The notes under the pieces: model-generated | The model's database searches: none | What the model was told of the DNA's origin: nothing | The model's input: the letters and a program-made list of their open reading frames with translations, nothing else | Source of the DNA: Morinoia aosen | Lineage: Eukaryota; Arthropoda; Malacostraca; Amphipoda; Talitridae | Assembly (NCBI GenBank): GCA_030386875.1 | Contig: CM059560.1 | Coordinates: 21,446,683 to 21,510,682 of the forward strand | Direction: 5' to 3' | DNA: 64,000 nt | Part shown: one piece after another, positions 10,601-21,050 of the stretch | Position numbering within the stretch: position 1 is the stretch's first letter | How the letters are laid out: the number at the start of each line of letters is the position of its first letter | Position numbers and translations under genes: made by a program

Positions 10601-13600
10601 AGCGGTTGTAAACGCTTGGTTTGGTTGAACTGTAAGTTGCAGAATACAAAAATCGACTTCAATGCTCGAGTACATTTTATCCTTCGTAAGAAATATGGAA
10701 AATATAATTCCACAATACATTCCACCGAGTATGATAACGGTTATTTCTTACAGAGATCACTAAACAGGAGAAATGTCGTTCATTTATACTGGTATGTGAA
10801 TGAGAAATTTACCGACTGGTACACATATAGCTCAACACGTGGGGAACATGTTAAATTGTTTGCCTAGCCCAATACGGCGGCACATTTGTTGTTAAGTTTC
10901 ACTGAATAAATTGAAGAGGTACAAAAAATTCGTAAGTTGGATTACTGAAAATATATTGAAGGACATCCCGAAATGGCTCACTAAATGTTCAGTTTCACTT
11001 GTTTTATGTCGAAAAGTTATTGTGGTTTTCAATTGCATTATATTAAGTATTGTTTTATTTATTACTTTTGTAATTGGTTTCACCCTCCATCCTCCTGAGA
11101 TGAAAATATTTTTTATCTTCTAAAGAAAAAGGAAAATGAGATTTGCACGGTGCTGATTGACAACTCTGTTTACAATTTTTAAACGTAGTAAAGCTTGACG
11201 TTGTATTGGGTTGTCCGAAAAGTTCATGCCAATTTTTAAAGGAAATAAAAAAATTAATTAATATAAGCCATGATAATTTTAATCTACCAAAAACAAATTT
11301 TGTTGCACAATGCGTCTCCATCTTTCCTGTAACTTAGAAATACTCTCTTCCAAGGACTGCGGCGGTTTCTGGGCAAAGAGTTCATCCGAAACGTTCAAAG
11401 AATTAAAATTCCAAGGAATAAGTAGCTCGGTCTGCTGGTTCAGTTCGCGAAAAGTAATTGAACAGTGGGCAAATATTCCTACTCGTCCTCGGGGAGTTCT
11501 GTTATAGTGACCGTGTCGTAGAACATTACTGTAGCCTTTTATTCTAAACTGGCAATTTTCCCATAATTTGATTTGTTGCAGTGCTATTATATACTGGGTT
11601 TGTGATTGTTGATTATTTCCATTGGTTCATCTTTCTTTCCCCTGATGCCTTGGCAGTTTCACTCTAGGATAGATATAGGCGAGTCCTTTTGATAGATTTA
11701 CAGAACTGTTTTCTGTTACTTGCACAGGGATATTGCTTGTCTTTGATTTTTTGTATTTGATTTTTTTGTTGTTGGCGGTGTAGTTCCACAATAAATGTAT
11801 TTTTGCTCCCCCGATCAGATTGTTTTGGGTTTTCCTTGAATTTGGTTTGCAATGCATTTTTCAAGGAGCCATGGGGTAATTTTTCGTTTTCCTGCATGGT
11901 AATGTTAAGTGAGTTGTGAGGCCTGCATGGTAATGTTAAGTGAGTTGTGAGGATGTTTGTTTGGGTCTGGTGTTGGTAGTTCAAAGGGTCATGTGACAAT
12001 TTGAGTAGCACGACGCCTATTTACTCGTTGTTCTTGCTGCACTTTGCTTATTTCAGTTTCCATGGTATATTTCGGGCATTCTCTGTTGCCAGTTTTGTGT
12101 TCACGCTTGCTATGCATGCAGGAGAGAGTATTGCTACAGAGGTCGCTGCTATGATCTACTTCTCCGCGGCGTTTACAGCTTGTTCAGAGTAACAGAGCTC
12201 TGAGTAACTCACTCACCCACAGCATGAGGAACGTGAATAAGCCTGAGCCTTTCCCTGACTCGATATCAGACAAATATAATGTCAGTACGAAAAATGAATT
12301 TGCGTTACTTGCAACAGACACAAATAGTGATTGCGACATGCCCTCCTTTTCAACCAATTAATTCTCAACTTTCCAGTGAGTACGCAGGAACCAAGGAAAG
12401 TCAAGCGAATACCGATATTCAAAACTATTCCAAAGAAAATCAAATTATTCGAAAAAATCCGATGCCTCTGCCGGGCCTCCGTCGAACGACCAAACCAATA
12501 CTGCTACCGAAAAATCAACAGTGAATCAAATTTGCACACGCGTTGCAGACACAGTGGACGACTTGAAACGATCGCTCAAAATGGAGCCTGCTTACACTGT
12601 AGGTGACGGACACTGTCTCCTCCACGCCGTAACGACGCAGCTTGCTTCACAACAAATATCGAAATGGAATTATATATCTCTGAAAAAAGCCATCAAAACT
12701 GAGAGCTCCAGAAACAAGGACCAGTATGCAAAATTCGTTGACAAGAACAGTGGCAGTTTCGAACAACACATCGATAAATACATCGATAGAAAAGTCTTCG
12801 ATCACGCAGTTGGTGACCTCATACCCCAAATACTTTCTAATTAACGAGAACACCAATTCACGTATTTGATGAAAGAGACAATGGGATTTGGAAGACGACA
12901 ATCTCCCCTACATCAAATGCTCTGATAAACTGTCCTCCGGTAAACATACACCGGAAACAGGACCACTATAGCGCCCTCTTGAAAATGCGTGATGAAAATC
13001 GTGTTGCTCCCTCCCCCATTTAGTGACTAAATAACAGTGATCAAATTGAATTTGAAGCTGAAATCACAAACAATGAACGCGGCAATAAAAACCTAGGAAC
13101 GAATACTAAATGCCCTGCTAGACCTAAAAAATGCAATAACTCCACTAAAGATCTGCCTATTGAGATAAATAATATCAAAATATTGCACATAAATGCTCGC
13201 TGTCTCAATGGTAAAATGGATGACGTACGAGTAATGTTGATCACCAACGATATCGATATTTTATGCGTATCTGAAACATGGTTCGATTCACGAGTTGAAA
13301 GCTCATATCTCAGCATTACCGGGTACAAATTGTACCGTTATGACGGAGTCAAGAGTAAGAGAGGTAGCGGTTCATGCATTTTCATCGAAGATGTCTACTC
13401 TACATCCTTAGTTCCGATAAAAGAAAAATGCGAAGACAGAAATGGTTTGGCTCAATGTTCAAGTAAACAAACACAAGTCTTTCATTATCGGCAGTCTTTA
13501 CAGACATCCGTCAGCATCTCTTCGTCCAACATTAGATTTCATTGAAAATACGCTTAGATCAATCTCTGCAGCCAAAAAGTCTTTCTATGTTTTCGGAGAT

Positions 13601-16600
13601 TTTAGCGTAGATCTGACAAATAAAAACAATCAGCTAAGCAAGATGCTGCACAGACTTAATCTTTCTCAAATGGTCCAAGAACCAACGCGAATTACCAACA
13701 CTTCCAAAACTCTTCTTGACCTAGCAATTACAAACAATCCCCAAGCAGTACTCAGCACAGAAATCTTACCGTCCTTTTCTGATCACCATTCGGTAGAACG
13801 CCAAATCAATATTGCAAAAGAGAAACAAAAATCTAGTTACATTACATATCGCATGAAAAACCACTACTCCCTTGAAATATTTCAAGAAAAGCTATTAGAC
13901 AGATGGAGTGAATTTCAAGGCATGGAAAACACCGATGATGTCAATCTATAAGTTTCGCTTTTCACCGAAAATTTCGTATCAGCTCTTAACGAATGCGCAC
14001 CTTTCATTACGAAGAAAGTTAAGCCAAGAATTTCTAAATGGATAACAGATGCGATAAAACGGTTGAGCAGAGCTAAAAGAAATATGCAGCGTGAGTACAA
14101 ACTGAATAAATCAGACAGTACGCGTCGAAAATTATATAAAGATCATGAGAAGATCCTACGAAGAAAAGTTAAGGAAGCAAAACGGGACTACTTCCACAAA
14201 GAACTCTTGGCGGCAAAACAAAACCCTAAAAGAACTTGGGAAATCATTAGAGAAGTTGCTCAGTATAATAATTTTAAACAATTTTAAACAATTTAAACAA
14301 TTTATTTACCACAGGTGATGCAGAAGTAGAATGTTTCTTAAGTCTAGTACAATGGTTAAATTTGAGTATAGCTACCTGTGGGCCCGAACAAGTTCAGCGA
14401 CTTCTAGGGCATCCTATCATCACGTTATTCTAATGTGTACAATAATGTTTAACCTAGTTTACTTAACCTGGTTTCGCATTAGACTGATCATTGAGATAAT
14501 TTACTCGATATTTTATGCTGTATTTTACCATATAGGTCAAATCGGCTATATTTAACAGTATGTTCGATAAAACGATTCAAGAGCAGACCGAAGGTCGGTT
14601 ATGTTACCCAAAGCAAGTTACATTATTACATTATCATTAGTTACATGTAGGAGGCAAGATTTGACATGGTGATCTTACACGACTAGTATTCTGATAGGAA
14701 GTGAGACTCAAGATGTCTTTTGAATACTTTGTACGAATTACATTTACTTATCTCAGCAGGTATAGAGTTCCAAGTTTTGGTTCCAACGAAGAGGATACTG
14801 TGTTGCGACCGGGCCTTCGAATAAATTCAGAATTCAGAATGCAAAAGCACTTTTGACAACCCCTCAAAAATGGCGAATGACTTTAACACTTTCTTCTCAA
14901 AAGTTGGCGAAGATGTTTTCAATGAAGTACCCGGGATAGTTTCACACACATCTACAGAGGCAAATCCGAGCGATGTTTCATCCCCAAATAGTAGCAACAA
15001 GTGGAGACCAAAGCCTAGCGTCATAGAGATACGAAAAATCTTATACTCACTAAAGAATACTAAAGCGACTGGACATGATGGCATAAGCCTCCAACATATA
15101 AAAGACAGATTCCCTGTCACAGCACCCCTTTTTCGCTTGATAAAAAATACATCTATAGTCACAAACAAGTTTCCCGATCAATGGAAACTATCCATTATTA
15201 AGCCATTACATAAATCTGGTGATATCGACATAGCGTCAAACTACAGACCAATCAGTCTCCTGCCTGTTATGTCCAAAATATTAGAAAAAGTAATAACAAA
15301 CCAGCTCTCGTCTTACATAGACGAGTCACATCTACTGCATCGCAATCAATATGCTTACAGAAGGAATACCAGTACTCAGGAAGCCCTGTTAAATATAACA
15401 GAAAAAATTTACAATGATATTGACAAAAAAAAATTAACTCTCTTACTATTGCTTGATATCTCCAAAGCTTTCGACAGTGTTGAGCATAAGAAACTTCTAC
15501 AAAAAATTTTAACCCTCAGAATAGACACTCAGTGGTTTGAAAGCTACCTACTAAACTGCTCTCATGCAGTGAGTGTGCTTGAATAACAAAATGTCATCAT
15601 TCATACCAAATAATTTTGGCGTTCCTCAAGGTTCAATCATCGGCCCACTCATATTTTCAATTTTCATAAATGATTTCCCACCATGCCTGCAAACACAAAA
15701 ATCTCAATGTATGCTGATGACGTGCAAATTGCCATGACAAGCTCAACAGCGGATTTAAAGAAACACAAGCCAACGCTGAAAACCTGCGAAATCTGAAATT
15801 GTGGTATGACCATAATGGCCTCAAACTTAACGCAAGTAAAACGCAATGCATTATTTTTGGATCACAGAATGCGACTGAAAATTTACCACCATTCAAGCTA
15901 ACATTTGGAGACGATACAATTAAACCAGTAGATAAGGTTAAAAATCTGGGTGTTTGGTTTGACAAAAATATGACTTTCAATTCACACGTCGAAACAATGT
16001 GCAACAAAATTAACGGAACCTTAATGTTCTTTCATCGTATAAAGAACACACGTGACGAAAAATCTAGATTATTAGCGATTCAGTCCTTAGTTTTATCGCG
16101 TCTGGACTACTGCAGTGTTGTGTGGGGAGATTTACCTCAATGTTGTCAGGAAGAGTTGCAAAAATGTGTAAACTTCGCCGCCAAAGTGGTATGCAAAGGA
16201 AATTTCAATAAATACGATCATGTCACCCCTCTTTCAAGAAAACTCGACTGGATCCCAATACCGAACAGATTTATGATCCAGAAAGCTGGACGAGTATTCT
16301 CCTCTTTTTACCTCCCCCAAAGTAATGCAGAGGTGGTAAAATTTTTTCCATCTAATATCCCAAACGAAAGACCAAACCGGAGGAACGATGTTTTAGTCAG
16401 TTACCGTTCATCTAACGTGGGACAAATAGCTCTCTCAGTTTCTGGAGCTTTTTTGTGGGACAAGCTTCCCCAGCATATAAAAAACTCTAAAACTGGAAAA
16501 GAATTTAGAGTAAATGTGTTACGTCATTTTGCATCTCTGTCATAGGGCCTGTAGCATTTCGGTATGAACTTCCCATCTATCAGAAATTTTAATTCTCCTG

Positions 16601-19600
16601 AGATTTCTGTTAGAAATTTAAAAACTATTTCATTTTACGTTTGCTAAGCGATTCGTATATTCATCTTACTTATTTCTGTCGACAACAATGAGCACCACAG
16701 CCATCAGTTCAATGCAGTAGAACGAACGTTCTTTCCATAATCAGGTGTATTTTCTCATCTCTATTTTGTTATATCTTTCTCTTTTCTGTATTAATATTTA
16801 ACGTCCGTATGACAAATATACCATGAAATACATTTTGTGAGTACACCAATAAACAGGTTTATAGATTTGAGGGTTGTGCAAAGTTTATAATGAATTAAAT
16901 TTTGGCTAGCGTTGTCTCGCTATTTCAAAATCATTCTCGAAGATGTTTTCAATCGATTTTCGGCTGAGCTGGGGGGAAGGGGGTAATTTAAGCATTGCAT
17001 ATAGTCTTTTTATTTATTTATTTTTTTTTCCGTGCGTTCAGCGCACACTGGCACTGAACTTTCAAATCGGAAAAAACTCTAAATTTCTGTAATTAAAATT
17101 ATCACTTTGGATCATAGCCTAATCTACCTATATGTGCCAAATTTTGTGAATATCCTCCACTCAGATGTGATATCCGGCCTCAATGTTACTCCATTTTATC
17201 CCACGTACACATGTCCGTATAATGCTGAAGAGTTGTGTTGCTTCTTGACTATAACCTGATTTTTCTTAAAAAATTTCTATGAAGAAATTAAAAACCAGTT
17301 CATTTTTATGTTTTTCGAAGTCTTCTTTTCCTTTTAGTTATTTTTTTGGCGAAAAAATTCTTAGGATTACAGTGAGCTCAACTCTCATTTTCTGTGTAGT
17401 AGATGGTAGGTTGCTTTTATCTCTTATTTTATATATGTATTTTTTTCTAATATCTCATTTTCAATAAGTATATATATTAATATGTGTGTGTACGTGTGTA
17501 GGTATATATATGTATCTACATATATAGATATACATGTTTCTATTTCATTTCTTTACGCAAAAACCATCCGGTTAATAAATTTTATTGCACTAGCGAAATG
17601 ATTCAAAAATAGATCTATCACTTCCACAGAGGGCGTTTCTGTGAATCGGATTAATGTCAAATATAATTAATGAAATAAAGTGCAATTTGAGCATATGAAT
17701 CGTAGTAAAATTATCTTTCTGTCCGTATGTTGTACAAGCTATGAATTTTGATATTGAGTATATATTTGTTTACCTATTTCTACCAATATTTTTTAGATAT
17801 TGGTCAATCATGAGTGGTAACCGGCTTACACTGTATCTCTATTTTATCCCATGTACCCATGTCCGCATGATGTGGTGAATATCGAGAAGATATGAAGTAT
17901 GTTTTTGGTGGTGATAGGGCTTTGCATATTTTTAGGGCATATTTTTCATTTCTCATTCAACTACCTTTGACAGAGATAGACTCTTGGCACGCCACGTATG
18001 GTTTGTCTATTAGTACGCCTCGTATATTTTGTCTATTAATCTGCCTCGTATGGTCTATTTATTTGTACACCTCTGATAGCTTGTCTATTAGTACACATCG
18101 TATAGTTTGCCTATTATTATGCCTCGTATGGCTTATCTATTTCTACACCTCGGATGGTTTGTCAATTAGTACTCCTAGTATAGAACTTTTGTTAGACTAC
18201 TAGCACACCACGAATGGTTTGTCTATTAGTTCGCCTCGTATATTTTGTCAATTAAAATGCCTCGTATGGTCTATCTACTTGTACACCTCTGATAGTTTGT
18301 CTATTAGTACGCCTCGTATAGTTTGTCTATTATTATGCCTCGTATGGCTTATCTACTTGAACACCTCGGATGGTTTGTTAATTAGTACTCCTCGTATGGA
18401 ACATTTGTTTTAGGATGTCCTATATTAAGACACTTTTAAAAGCCAATATGTTGGCATGTATTTCATGTGACAACTTGGAAATACACATTTTTTCTTTTTT
18501 TTCTTTTCTTTCTTTATTGTGTTGTTACGGCCGTGTTTGGTTATATGGCCGTAGTTTTGGCATTTGAGGCAGATCATGGGTCTGTCAATGAATGGGTATA
18601 CTATCGTTTCTGATTTTTCGCCTGGGATGTAAATGGTGTCTGTAGTGTAGCTATTAAAGGTGAGCAGAAATGGGATGGTCTAGAAAAGTCGAGTTTTAAT
18701 GAAGTTGGTACGGACAGCGTCAATGATATTGTACTGGCTTTTCAGGCCTTCTTGAAACTCTTCTATATTATCTATATCATATTCTTGAAAGTAAATTAGC
18801 CGTCTGTAATGGTTGTAGTACGGGTGTTCGCTGATCTGGAAACTAGTACTATAAACGTTATTAAGTCTGATGCGCTCAGATTGAAATTTGTTTCGGGTTT
18901 CTATTGTGAAGCTATCTTAACCTGAGTATGTTATCGTTTTGCCTTTAGACCAGTTATCTTAACTATTTCTTCTTGGAGAGAAATGGCTTTGTTTTGTTTC
19001 TCTTCAACTTTAAATCTGACGGTGAAGACGTTCATAAAATGGTCATTCTTTGTCATCTCTTGATCCAACGCTATGGGTGTGTACTTGCTAACTTTGCTTT
19101 CTTTTTCACATATTCTCCTCAGCAACTCAAGTTTTACTGACGTCATGTGCTTTCGTCATTTCTAGAATTTTTTCGAGTGTATGTTCGATTTTTGTAATTC
19201 TGTCCTCTGTAGTTTACATCTTTCCCCCTACTTCGTGTCTTTCGGGCTCAATGCATTTGTTTGCATCATCGGCCGCAAGTCTATATTAAGCACTTCATTT
19301 AATTTAGCCTCCAATAGGTCCAGTTTACGATTAGCACCGTTAAGTTCTGGAGCTCTCGGTTGTTAGGTCAAGTATTTCAATGTTCCTGTTAATCTTTACG
19401 GTGACAGTGTTAGATTTTTGATTTGTGGCACCTACATTGATAGCGGTGCTGGGGTTGTTTTTATTGGGGTCTGTTCGTAATTTTGATTTCTTTTTCTTTT
19501 TGGCGTGCATATTCCCGGCTTCAGAGGGGGTTTTCTCGCCTCGAAGTCGGGGTTTGAAGTGTTCGCTGACTGTCGTCAGAACCGTTTTAAATTTTACTTT

Positions 19601-21050
19601 ATGATTCAAAGTAATAAGCCAATATGGATTTTTCGTCCACGTAACTGAAGTTTATTATTTTGAAATATTTTGGGGTCGTGGAAGGTAGGGCAAATTAAAG
19701 AGAAGATAAATACAAATTTGAGATCCAAGCTCCGTGGAGCTCGGGTCGCCGCCAAACCGAACAATGGGGATTTGAAAAAAACTAAAATCTTAATCCCTTG
19801 AAAGGAAACTCAAAAGATAGAGAGAAGAGTTGGGTATTTCAACGGCACCACCACGAGAAGGTGCCGGGTCAGCTGGATACTTGCTCGTGAGCTGATAATC
19901 TTGTATCAATCCTCGTATCCGATTTCTTTCCCTTCACCAAGCTCAATAATTCAATAATTTGCTTCCAGTGAACAGCAGATTTTGATAGGTTTAGACTGTC
20001 TACCAATTTTGGAAGGTGCAATTATGGTTATTCTCAATTAATAACTTGATTTGGTCATTATTACGTGTTTATCATGGTCTGCCTGATCGCTCTTCATCAA
20101 TACGGGTGCTATCTCTCACTCGGAACCTCGCAAACCACTTCCCGACGCAAACTTGACAACCACTTCCCGAAAAGGCATCAAGTGCCGAAAAATGAATTGT
20201 TTATCTTTCATATTGAAAGATTACAGAATTAACGCAGGTAATAGGATCTCAAACCTTCTTCCGCGAAACAATAGCCTGAATTCTGCTCTAAATGGAAGTG
20301 TAATCAAGTCCTATTTATATAAGTCTCGATGAAGTTGTAAGATAAACTATAGAAAATCATCACAAACATTTCGGACAACGCCATACATGTTACAAATATC
20401 AATGCGGGAGTGTAGAGTACCGGTAAACAACCTGATCATCCTCTTCATTGACTTCGTAATGTACATAAGAATCAACAACTGGGGGTGAACTTGAAAACAA
20501 TTTACGGATCTTTCTCAGATAAGCCTCGCTACTAATGCAACTCAAAAGGTCACCCACTTGTAACTTTCGAAATAATGCACCTATCGTCTTCAAATTACAT
20601 TTGAACAAAGTATTAACACATTCTTTCGTTTGAGAGTAATTTGAAGTCGATGGGTGCATTATTTCTGAAGTTACAAGTGGGTGAACTTATGTGTTGCATT
20701 GGTGGCGGGGCTCATCTAGAAAAGATCCCTATTTCCGTTGTTCTAGGAGTGTAGCTGGTGGCGTGGGCTTCCCATTCGGCTAGAAGAACTTACGCTACGA
20801 CGACGTAAATTCGTAACCAAATTACACCTTTTCACATGTGCAGTATACGTTGAGGAGCGGTCGCCCGAACACCGTGGTGTATTGGCTGGCAGAACTGAAC
20901 TCCGACCTGCAGGGAGATCCCGTCCGCTTGTCTGACGAGCACCGGGATCATCGCTGGCTGCCCCTGGAAGAAGCGATCACACTGCAGAGGTTCAAAGACA
21001 TGGCAGCGGTGCTGCGAGAATGTGAGCCCTACATTGCAAGCAAACAGTGA
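7548..21050 (+). CDS. NUDT2: NUDT2-like Ap4A hydrolase, complete 3-exon gene
   Basis: Bis(5'-nucleosyl)-tetraphosphatase cleaves diadenosine tetraphosphate asymmetrically into ATP and AMP and belongs to the Nudix family. Coding exons are 7548-7659, 10158-10276 and 20844-21050, joined at GT-AG introns in phases 1 and 0, giving 145 residues against 147 in human NUDT2. The N-terminus reads MSVRRAAGLVVYRKVAGRIE. The exon 1/2 junction restores the P-P-K-G-H-V motif. The Nudix box G-x5-E-x7-R-E-x2-E-E-x-G is complete (GHVDPGEDDLQTAK then RETLEEAGL). The C-terminal half has VVYWLAEL and HRWLPLEEA, as in the family. Kozak context is A at -3. Intron 2 is 10.6 kb and full of transposons. A second, partial copy lies at 51644-54372. 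Confidence 0.93.
7660..8935 (+). other. NUDT2 intron 1, first part
   Basis: Intronic sequence with no gene. Bases 8400-8560 are a diverged copy of the 8936-9070 repeat arm (shared GGGCAATTTTTTGGGAAT-like and CAGTGCTGTA stretches), so the MITE-like family occurs more than once here. Confidence 0.6.
8936..9195. mobile_element. Foldback MITE-like inverted repeat
   Basis: Two arms of about 125 bases read as imperfect reverse complements around a centre near 9065. The inner part is almost perfect: AAAAACGGTAATGAA (9048-9062) against its complement at 9068-9083. Outer matches include GATTCGGAATCT against AGATTCCGAAAC and the CAGTACAGTA/TACAGCACTG pair. It has no ORF of its own; the open frames on both strands mirror each other. 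It sits in NUDT2 intron 1. Confidence 0.65.
9196..10157 (+). other. NUDT2 intron 1, second part; nothing recognised
   Basis: AT-rich intronic sequence. I see only a short palindrome, CCCCCTCGGGGGG, near 9642-9654. The intron ends in a good polypyrimidine tract and TTTTTACAG. Confidence 0.6.
10158..10276 (+). CDS. NUDT2: NUDT2 exon 2, Nudix box
   Basis: The acceptor is TTTTTACAG|GTC and the donor CAC|GTGAGT. The 119 bp encode the full Nudix box with the metal-binding R-E-x2-E-E glutamates and end at ...FRRELH. It is identical to the copy B exon. Confidence 0.95.
10277..11205 (+). other. NUDT2 intron 2, proximal part; nothing recognised
   Basis: Non-coding between the exon 2 donor and the mariner fragment. 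Short open frames on both strands have no recognisable family. Confidence 0.55.
11206..11400 (-). mobile_element. Mariner 3' end with terminal repeat
   Basis: It starts with TTGGGTTGTCCGAAAAGTTC (11206-11225), a typical mariner terminal repeat, preceded by the TA target (11204-11205). On the minus strand the adjoining sequence gives LQERWRRIVQQN, resembling the L-P-E-R-W-Q-K-V-I-E-x-N tail of mariner transposases. The remainder of the element is not recognisable. It is separate from the mariner at 2941. Confidence 0.7.
11627..12011 (-). other. Unidentified open frames in NUDT2 intron 2
   Basis: Two overlapping minus-strand frames (11627-11857 and 11664-12011) are open and lysine/asparagine-rich. 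One has NLSKGLAYIYPRVKLP, faintly like LINE ORF1 text, but no zinc knuckle is present. I do not recognise them with confidence. The same sequence is at 55722-56106. Confidence 0.25.
11891..11952 (+). repeat. 31-bp perfect tandem duplication
   Basis: Bases 11891-11921 are repeated exactly at 11922-11952, starting CCTGCATGGTAATGTTAAGT. Copy B has the same duplication at 55986-56047. Confidence 0.9.
12224..13026 (+). pseudogene. LINE N-terminal region with OTU cysteine protease domain
   Basis: A frame opens at ATG 12224 (MRNVNKPEPFPDS), has two stops near 12357 and 12372, and continues in the same frame into an OTU-type protease. The catalytic Cys lies in GDGHCLLHAV (about 12603-12632). Further core text is YIDRKVFDHAVGDLIPQIL. 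After a frameshift near 12840 the second half follows as TPIHVFDERDNGIW, then the catalytic His in QDHYSALL (near 12955-12978). TAG-TGA stops at 13021-13026 end it. The second half is in the same frame as the endonuclease at 13183, so the original product was probably one OTU-endonuclease-RT polyprotein. OTU domains cleave ubiquitin-like conjugates; a role in the element is inference. Confidence 0.75.
13027..14267 (+). pseudogene. CR1-like LINE, AP endonuclease region
   Basis: The apurinic-like endonuclease begins at about 13165 (ILHINARCLNGKMDD), with DILCVSETWF at 13249-13284. It continues in another frame from 13442: IIGSLYRHPSASL, FYVFGDFSVDL, PTRITNTSKTLLDLAITN and SDHHSV, which match the catalytic-core order of CR1/Jockey-type endonucleases. 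The expected GDFN reads GDFS. A basic linker at 14063-14287 (RRKVKEAKRDYF) leads toward the RT. At least two frameshifts and stops are present. It lies inside NUDT2 intron 2. Confidence 0.82.
14268..14850 (-). mobile_element. 5'-truncated LINE 3' end inserted in reverse inside the OTU-LINE
   Basis: About 580 bases interrupt the linker between endonuclease and RT. On the minus strand they contain TKTWNSIPAEISKCNSYKVF, a typical C-terminus of a CR1/Rex-type RT. A 3' sequence follows, then a tail of TTGTTTAAA-type repeats (14268-14312). It predates the segmental duplication because copy B has it at 58317-58899. No clear target duplication was found. Confidence 0.6.
14851..16545 (+). pseudogene. 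CR1-like LINE, reverse transcriptase
   Basis: Frame 14870-15586 holds the RT fingers and palm: KNTKATGHDGISLQHIK, WKLSIIKPLHKSGD, NYRPISLLPVMSKILEKVI, YAYRRNTSTQEALL and LLDISKAFDSVEHKKL. After frameshifts come GVPQGSIIGPL (about 15620) and the catalytic SMYADDVQIA near 15706. The thumb and C-terminus are in 15799-16545 (WYDHNGLKLNASKTQCI, NLGVWFDKNMTF, SRLDYCSVVW), ending at a natural stop after HFASLS. No RNase H is present, which fits the CR1 group. Its 3' untranslated part probably runs to about 16860. It is dead because of frameshifts. Confidence 0.87.
16546..17987 (+). other. LINE 3' UTR and NUDT2 intron 2 sequence
   Basis: The first 300 bases are probably the LINE 3' untranslated part. 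The rest is AT-rich intron with no gene, including a TA/TG-rich microsatellite-like stretch around 17465-17535. Confidence 0.5.
17988..18412 (+). repeat. Minisatellite with higher-order repeat
   Basis: Roughly 31-bp units of the form GTCTATTAGTACGCCTCGTA repeat with variation. Units are arranged in two higher-order blocks: the variant series starting at 18001 recurs from 18215, a period of 214 bases. Open frames across it are just the repeat translated. It lies in NUDT2 intron 2. Confidence 0.85.
18480..19620 (-). pseudogene. LINE ORF1 (gag-like) remnant
   Basis: On the minus strand, in broken frames, there is a lysine-rich N-terminal part (19609-19340), a stretch ending in ALDQEMTKNDHFMNVFTVRF (19146-18931), TDTIYIPGEKSETIVYPFID and a CCHC-type zinc knuckle CLKCQNYGHITKHG near 18550, whose last Cys is Gly. 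The order matches ORF1 proteins of I/Jockey-type LINEs, which bind the element RNA. Several stops make it dead. No matching ORF2 lies next to it. Confidence 0.65.
19621..20548 (+). other. NUDT2 intron 2, distal part; nothing recognised
   Basis: No coding signal. A minus-strand frame at 20399-20659 is open but overlaps the hairpin below and has no recognisable family. Confidence 0.5.
20549..20685. repeat. Intronic hairpin, 50-bp arms
   Basis: Arms 20549-20598 and 20636-20685 are near-perfect reverse complements around a 37-base loop; CACCCACTTGTAACTT pairs with AAGTTACAAGTGGGTG. It lies 158 bases upstream of NUDT2 exon 3. Confidence 0.8.
20844..21050 (+). CDS. NUDT2: NUDT2 exon 3, C-terminal half
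   Basis: The acceptor is CACATGTGCAG|TAT. The exon encodes 68 residues and a TGA stop, starting YTLRSGRPNTVVYWLAEL. It includes the YWLAE strand and the final helix (LQRFKDMAAVLRE) usual for NUDT2. Copy B has no equivalent in this window. Confidence 0.93.
   Translation, partial: YTLRSGRPNTVVYWLAELNSDLQGDPVRLSDEHRDHRWLPLEEAITLQRFKDMAAVLRECEPYIASKQ

Larger units (their letters stand above)
1..15813 (+). repeat. Segmental duplication, copy A
   Basis: This stretch matches 46275-59862 in the same orientation almost base for base. Position 1 pairs with 46275, and 15813 (end of ...tatgaccat) pairs with 59862. The left edge lies before the window. Copy A is longer because of two insertions between 712 and 2878 and an extra 46 bases near 13015-13065. 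The shared segment carries dead transposons and the first two exons of NUDT2. It could be a true duplication or two haplotypes placed in tandem by the assembler; sequence alone does not decide. Confidence 0.93.

Noticed and set aside
14827..15168. Minus-strand frame over the LINE RT
   Set aside because: Antisense shadow of the RT frame, repeated unchanged in copy B for the same reason.
17892..18413. Two membrane-protein-like frames
   Set aside because: They are the 31-bp minisatellite translated; hydrophobicity comes from T-rich repeats.
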